Assembly: GCA_963070105.1 (NCBI GenBank)
Contig: OY718805.1
Coordinates: 744,001 to 808,000 of the forward strand
Direction of reading: 5' to 3'
Source of the DNA: Litomosoides sigmodontis
Lineage: Eukaryota; Nematoda; Chromadorea; Rhabditida; Onchocercidae
DNA: 64,000 nucleotides
The notes under the pieces: generated by a model
Database searches by the model: none
Seen by the model: the letters and a program-made list of their open reading frames with translations, nothing else
What the model was told of the DNA's origin: nothing
Position numbers and translations under genes: made by a program
Shown: positions 58,050 through 64,000 of the stretch, piece by piece
Layout of the letters: the number at the start of each line of letters is the position of its first letter
Numbering within the stretch: the stretch's first letter is position 1

Positions 58050-58257
58050 CAATCTAAAAATTTGCAACATCCAAAAAAATTATTCCTATTAGGAAGCTCT
58101 TACCTTTAATGAAAACAATAAAGCTGACGAATCTGAAGATTTTGTAAAGAAAACAACTGCTAAATGGAAATCTAATATAACAGTCAAACCTAACCAAAAC
58201 CAAAAAGTCTGAAAACCTACCGAAATTATCACCAATAATTCAAAAAAGCTTAGAAAA

Positions 58258-58644
58258 TCAATTAATGTATGTAAAAATCTCCAAATTAGTAGAGTAATAC
58301 TTCTTGGCAATCTAAAGCCTTCAATTTATTGTTAAATCCATAAATTAGTTACTCAATTTGAGAACTCCAACAGCTCATTCAGTAATAGACTTGTTTTCGT
58401 CAAGTCTAAAAACTAAGTAAGAACTAATTAACCCATGAAGTTATCAAACCTTCGGCAGAAATCCGCAGATCAAACAACGCATCCCTTCGTCACAGCCTTT
58501 AAACTCAGGGAAAATTCGGGCGGTCCTATTCCTCTGTGTTTCGCGGCGCGGGCTAAATGGTGACTTCGAGATGTTTGGGAGTGCTCCGAGGGTGCTGCTT
58601 CCGGAGGATGATGTTTCGTCGCTTTGAGTGGTGTTTTGTGCCAT
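58258..58644 (-). CDS. Possible small upstream gene of 82 residues, unidentified
   Basis: A 65-codon ATG-started frame (58644-58450) encodes a Ser/Thr-rich start (MAQNTTQSDETSSSGSS), a basic stretch (SPRRETQRNRTARIF) and a Cys-containing end (GCDEGMRCLICGFLPK), then GTTTGA as a possible donor. Joining the TTTAG acceptor at 58312 in phase adds IAKKYYSTNLEIFTYIN and a stop. The block is clearly richer in G+C than its surroundings, which favours real coding. It lies 208 bases upstream of the PLAA start on the same strand, so it could be the first gene of an operon or a 5' exon of an alternative PLAA transcript. Its phase does not fit into the PLAA reading frame. I recognise no family. Confidence 0.45.
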
Positions 58645-59191
58645 TCGCTGACCTTAGGGGGTGGATGAGCTTAGGAGGGTATATAAGCTGAATATGCTGT
58701 GCGAAGCTAAGTAATTTGAAGAGAATTGTGTAGATTTTAATACGTCACAGTGAGAATAATGCTTGTGAGATTGTACTGGGTATATAGTGGACTAAGTATT
58801 AATTAAATTGGAAGTTCAAAAAAGTGATATATAAGGAAGAGAAGGAGAAAGTGTTATGGGGGAGAATGAGTGTAAATTACAAGAGAAAATTGAGGGAATC
58901 AAGGTCTAGTTCTAACTGTATGGCTGTTACAACATTATGTTATGTTATTTGTAAAGTAGATAATTTATATCTTTTGAGGCTATGATGAAATGTTTGATAA
59001 TTATTGAATGTTTGATAATTATTTTTTCTCAATAATTATTGAACTGTTTTTGGACATGAATAATTTGATATCCAGCTTTCTCGACTTCTTTTTGGATAAG
59101 ATACGTTTCCGAATTCCACTCGGGTTTTCAAGTGAAGCGTTAAGAAGTTAGCATAATATAGTGGCAGTATTTTTCAGCTTGCATTATCCAT
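58645..59191. promoter_or_regulatory. Probable bidirectional promoter between PLAA unit (-) and SF3A3 (+)
   Basis: A 550-base gap separates two divergent gene starts. A TTTTTCAG acceptor at 59170-59177, 14 bases before the SF3A3 ATG, probably receives the spliced leader. No TATA box can be assigned with confidence in such A+T-rich DNA. Confidence 0.4.
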
Positions 59192-62100
59192 ATGGAGACG
59201 ATTTTGGAAACGCAGCGACGCTTGCATGAGGAACGAGATCGGCTGATTGATAGCATGACTAAGGAGTATCTTCATGAACGCAAATCTGTATGTTTGCCTT
59301 TACTTCGTGATCATAATTCGAGTGCAATTGATCTAATTTTGTCCAGTACAGATGTGGTGTTTTTTTATGGTTGAATATTTGTATTTCTAAATTACCCTTA
59401 ATTCTTTCCGTTAGCAATACTTACTTATTCCCTCCCCCCTCTTTTGAAATATTTTGGGTTTTTAAAGCATTTTTGCAAATAATATTGCATTGCACTTTAC
59501 ACATGTTGTTGAGGTTTCATTTTCAGGACAAACTTAAAAAAGTATTTATTTTCAGCATAAAGAAAAAGTAAATGGTGATCACCGTGTACGACGTCTTATC
59601 GATGTAAGTTTATCCTAGTCGAATTCGTCTAAAAAGATTAGTTGATTCGTATGACTATATATTTGGCATCCACACAGGCTTAGACTTATTTTCCTATCTA
59701 CTTTTTTAATATCTATTTGTTTTTCTTTATTCTTTAATCTACTTAAAAGTTGACTTTCAAAACATTTTGTGGATTCATTCAGCGGTGGCTAAGGCATAAA
59801 ATGTTTTTCATTTTTAGCGATATCATGAAATTACAAAAAAATTGCGCTTGATATATGAAGATGAAGATAAATCACGCAAGTTGGAATTACGCGCTATTGC
59901 TGGTCCAAACGAGTTCGCGGAGTTTTATTCACGTCTGAAATCATTAAAAGATGCGCATAGAAGAAATCCAGACGAGGTCTGTGAACGTATCTATTATTTT
60001 TGGAGTTCAGCATCTTCATTATTATCATTTTCATGGCGATCATTAGCATAAAAGATGGTTCTACCGCAAATATCAAATATCTTTTTTATTTTTTACAGTT
60101 ACAAAATTTTATCGGTCATTGAAATTGGGTCCATAGTAATATGTCTGGAAGTGAAGATGTATACCGAAGATTTTTGAAATAACACATGCGCAAATATCAA
60201 ATATCTTTACTTTTTTCCTCATGGAACTCTGTGAATTCCTTACAGATTGCCATACCGTTAAGTTTGGAATTTCAAAAGATGAATGAAGCCATCGAAAATA
60301 TCGAATTGGCCGAAAAAGATGTAATCGAGTTTACAGATGAAGAAGGTTATGGACGGTTTTTGGATTTGCATACTCTTTACGATAAATATATTAACATTAA
60401 AGGAGTGAAGGTTTGTCACTTTTCCGCTGTTTGATCAATTATAATTTGATTAACATTGACTCTAATTCTATTAGGAATTTTGTCCTCATCACCTTCTGAA
60501 ATGGTGAATCTTGAACATTTACTGAACATGCCTCAATTAGATGTTGCTTTATGACCACGATATGAACTAGAGGTCACATCAAAAAATCAAGTTTGAGGCG
60601 TGGGTAGAATGTAAGTATATATCTTTCATACTGGTTACTTTGTATTTTCCTCTGTGTTTGCTTCTGCAATGTAAATCACATTTTAAATTTGGTTCATATT
60701 TTAAACAGTTGGTAAATGTTAATATTTGAAATTAACTCTATAATTAAGATATAGATGTGTAGTGAGGAGGTTTTTTGGCTTAAAAGAGACGATTTGGGCT
60801 ACAGTTGTTTCAAAGTAAATATAACCATCTTTTCGTTCTATTGCATTAGTTCGTTTGCCGTATTTTATTTCACTTTTAGAGAATAGATTATCTGGCATTC
60901 CTGAACAATTTTGATCGTTTTGTTGATATTCCAATGAGTTCAAAAAAAACTGGCAGCTATCGTGAATACCTTGGCTCGCTGAAAGAATATCTGGTTACTT
61001 TCCTTGCAAGGACGCGGCCTTTGCTCAATGTGGATGAGGAGTTTGAGAAAACTGACGCTGAATTTACTAAGAAATGGGAGGAAGGTATGTCGATTTATTA
61101 TTTTAAGTTCTAGCTAAAATTTTTATTTAATTGTTTAAAATGATGTGCAGTTCTCAAGAAAATATTCATTTAAATGAGCAAAATCAACAATCTTGCTGGG
61201 AAAAGGCATATAGTTATTCAGGCGCAGTCGCGGGATGGAATCGAGATCAGCACAGTGCCTTGACGCATTCTGGCGCTTATTTGGATCTGTCATCATTCGA
61301 AACAGCTACGGACTTGGAAGCACTTGGACTTGACCGCCTGAAATCTGCGCTTGTTGCACTTGGTCTAAAATGTGGCGGGTCCGTCCAATTTTGTTTAGCT
61401 AAACAATGATTCTTCGGCGTAGGATTAATGAGATTCATTGACTTTAAGATTGCGGTCTGTGAATTTCAAATTCTGTAGTATTTAAAGCATATTTAATATA
61501 TTTATTTGGAAATTAAAATCAATGCAATTGCAATAACCTTGAATAATTTTTAATGCAATAACCTTGAAAATGATGCCATTTGTAGTACTCTGAAGGAAAG
61601 AGCAGAGCGATTATTTGCAACTAAGGGACATAAACTGAGTGAAATGGAAAAGACGGCATTAGCAAAACGACACGATACGGATCAGAGGGAACAGTTCAAA
61701 TTACAGCAGATAGCACGACTGGAAGCATATATTCAACGGCAAGATATTTGTTAATATGTTTACATAGATGCATTGATTCTGATTTCTAGCGTAAGATCGC
61801 TGTGAGTATCAGTAACTTCTTTCACTTTTAAATAATTTCGGCGGGAAACATTAGCCTCAACTGCTAGCAAGTCACTGATTAAAAGAGCTCAAAAATATAA
61901 ATAGATGCGCTATTTGTTGAATAATGTACGTGAACAACAAACTAATGAATTGGTTACAAAGTATTTCCACGGCATAAAATTTAGGGAAAATATTAATTGA
62001 TACAGTGAAAAATTATAACAAGATAATTCTTGTAAACTTGTTTTTTTCACTCATTTATAAATTATCACTTAATTGATTAATTCATCTGTATATACGGCGT

Positions 62101-63236
62101 CTTTAATGTTATTAATGGTTGTGTAAAAAATGGCTAAATATATTAACTGGAAAATATTTGGCTTCTCATCATAAGAAACTGAGTGCTGTTAAGGTTATGA
62201 TTTAGTTTCTACCAAATTAATAGAAACTGTCTTTAATGGCACAAGTTATCCATGCCATAACAGATGATGTTATGTGTTGATGAACTAAATTAGAAAGACA
62301 ATTAACTATCGCTTTTTCAGGAAAAAATAAATAGGAGGGTGTAAAATTCTGATAGAAAGATTAAGCTTTTATAGAGACTTGAAGTTAACTGAATTTGCTT
62401 ATAATAGCACTTCAATAACGTTTGCCAGACCACACGTGCCATATACTGTATTCTATGAAGTGATTTTCAGATTATCATCTTTATTGAACGATGAAAGAGA
62501 AGCCACCAAAGAAAATGTCGAGAGAAAGCAAGCACGAGGTGTCGGTGAAAATGTTGAAGAAGAGGAAGACATAGACGACACATCGGATGATGAGGAGGAT
62601 GATAGCATTCCATATAATCCCAAAAATTTACCGTTAGGATGGGACGGTAAACCAATCCCATATTGGCTATACAAGTTGCATGGTCTCAATATATCCTTCC
62701 CATGTGAAATTTGCGGCAACCAGGTATACAAAGGACCAAAGGCTTTCCAACGACATTTTAATGTATGTGGACATGCGCAGATCTTTTTTGTTTCTTATTT
62801 GAGTTTAAAATAAAATTATTGAGCTTTTCAGTAATTTCTTTAGTGTAGTATCATAACAGATAAAATTACCCGCAATTTTAATGCATTTGCTTATGTTATT
62901 TCGTTTGAGATGTTCAGACACTGTTCTACATTCTAATAATATTCACCCTAGCGGGTGAATAGTGGAAAGATGAGCATCCATTTAGCACTTACTATGGTTT
63001 TTCAAATTTAGGAGTGGCGCCACTCGCATGGCATGCGCTGTCTTGGGATTCCGAACACAGCACATTTTGCCAATATTACAAAAATTTCTGATGCTGTCGA
63101 ACTTTGGGGAAAAATACGGCGGCAGAAGGAGTCACTGAAATGGAATCCTGAACATGATGAAGAGTTTGAGGACTCCGCGGGAAATGTCGTCAATAAACGG
63201 ACATTTGAAGATCTTAAAAGACAAGGACTTTTGTAA
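59192..63236 (+). CDS. Splicing factor 3A subunit 3 (SF3a60 / Prp9)
   Basis: Subunit of SF3a in the U2 snRNP, needed for branch-site recognition before the first splicing step. Nine exons (59192-59287, 59556-59603, 59818-59976, 60246-60410, 60880-61084, 61222-61378, 61586-61738, 62471-62762, 63012-63236) close in phase to 499 residues, against about 501 in human. Key parts are [60 protein letters not shown] and [18 protein letters not shown] (SAP-like). [10 protein letters not shown] is followed by an acidic run, then [20 protein letters not shown]. The C2H2 finger has CEIC at 406-409 and the His pair spanning the last intron. The C-terminus is [15 protein letters not shown]. Intron 7 (61739-62470) begins GC (CG|GCAAGA) and ends TTTCAG; only this junction keeps the frame. 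A plus-strand AATAAA is at 63481. Confidence 0.96.
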
Positions 63237-63804
63237 TTTCAGCACTTCAGTTTCAGCTATTAGATGAATACCCTTCGACCTCTAAATGTTGCATATTGTA
63301 ATAACCAAATAAGAATTATTAATTCCTTTTGGAAGATAATTTAGTGCAGCGGACAATTCATCAAGATTTTCATTGCGCCACTTAAATTGTCGTCCTGAAT
63401 TCAGCTTATTTTAATTTCAGAAGACACACCAAATGTTCTCCAATCGTTTGTACTTTTTCCTATTTTTTTGGATTTTAATGAATAAATTTGATTGGTTCGA
63501 GATGCGCTGTATAGCAAAAAAAGCTTTAAAATTTGTATTCGTAACGTATCCCTGCCACATATACAAAAGTTAAAGTGTGATTGACACAAACGAAATATCA
63601 ATAAAAGAAGCTAAAATTTGATGGGACTGTTTTTCAAAGAGCAACATTTGAAAGTTTAAACCTCTGAATTTACGATGAAGGCCAAAGATAAAGTGTAGAC
63701 ATTGAAATAAGAATATGAACACAAATGCAAACGAAGTGAAACAAAAAGTTTTGAACACATTGACGGTGAAATACCTACAAACCGGCTTCTGACTGTGGCC
63801 ATAT
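63237..63804. other. Gap between convergent genes
   Basis: 3' flanks of SF3A3 (+) and the gene entering from the right edge (-). Apart from the SF3A3 poly(A) signal at 63481-63486, nothing was seen. Confidence 0.5.
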
Positions 63805-64000
63805 TTAGAGCTCCTGTAATTCCTGAGGTGCATCGAAATCAACAAATTGCAAACACGTGCCACTATTAGAAGTTCTCGAGCCGCCTCTACGATTTCCTTT
63901 CGGTTTCCCACGTCCACGTCTTCTGGGTCGGTTAACTGATGAAGGTAAACATTCATTCGAGCCGTTGAACACATCGTCATCGTCCTTGGACTGTTCACGT
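63805..64000 (-). CDS. C-terminal exon of an unidentified RG-rich protein (continues beyond window)
   Basis: On the minus strand the frame ending in TAA at 63807-63805 reads an acidic stretch (REQSKDDDDVFNGSNE), a basic RG-rich stretch (RPRRRGRGKPKGNRRGGS) and the end CLQFVDFDAPQELQEL. Acidic plus RG-rich tails are common in RNA-binding proteins, but no family can be named from this piece. Another minus frame is open for longer here (to 63570). I prefer the shorter one because of its biased, RGG-like composition and clean stop. Confidence 0.5.
   Translation of the reverse strand, partial: REQSKDDDDVFNGSNECLPSSVNRPRRRGRGKPKGNRRGGSRTSNSGTCLQFVDFDAPQELQEL

Noticed and set aside
58089..58310. 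Hydrophobic minus-strand frame with apparent membrane helices
   Set aside because: Lies between the small upstream frame and PLAA. It begins with a non-ATG codon and its phase fits neither neighbour; hydrophobic frames arise easily from A+T-rich minus strands.
63570..63804. Extension of the long minus frame past the RG-rich exon's stop
   Set aside because: Becomes low-complexity Phe-rich sequence typical of noncoding A+T-rich DNA; the other frame ends cleanly at 63805.

Overview
The window is a clearly A+T-rich stretch of animal nuclear DNA, and the genes point to a nematode. Introns are short to medium with TTTCAG-like acceptors. Several start codons sit a few bases behind an orphan splice acceptor, as expected for spliced-leader trans-splicing. 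There are two closely spaced same-strand gene pairs that look like operons, and one gene carries cysteine domains resembling nematode MIG-18. The low gene density and long empty stretches would suit a spirurine (clade III) parasite, but that placement is a guess.

Layout. 1-1094 (-): 5' part of an M13 (neprilysin-type) peptidase, cut by the window edge. 6871-10353 (-): a seven-exon peptide-type GPCR. 10.4-19.5 kb: a gene desert with a 400-bp evolving pentanucleotide array and a perfect hairpin. 19472-22845 (+): RPUSD2-type pseudouridine synthase. 23598-25143 (-): UMP-CMP kinase. 28998-29883 (-): LSM1, directly downstream of 30265-31274 (-), complex I subunit NDUFA5. 32756-34400 (-): a secreted cysteine-rich protein whose exon phases do not fit. 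35867-39376 (+): nucleotide-sugar transporter. 40926-41904: a TSSK-like kinase broken by an inversion. 47706-49989 (+): secreted hyaluronidase. 52120-58049 (-): PLAA/UFD-3, preceded by a possible small gene at 58258-58644. 59192-63236 (+): splicing factor SF3A3. 63805-64000 (-): the C-terminal end of an unidentified RG-rich protein.

Most genes are unrelated housekeeping functions: RNA modification, pyrimidine nucleotides, mRNA decay, respiration, Golgi transport, ubiquitin-p97 and splicing. Between them lie faster-evolving genes for the cell surface, secretion and signalling. Exon models were built by hand from splice sites and reading phase. For RPUSD2, UMP-CMP kinase, LSM1, NDUFA5, the transporter, hyaluronidase, PLAA and SF3A3 every exon phase closes and the lengths match the families. 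The GPCR also closes, with one weak boundary. The most unusual locus is the kinase: its catalytic domain is split between strands, and a 51-bp piece of its own exon is copied in reverse at the junction.
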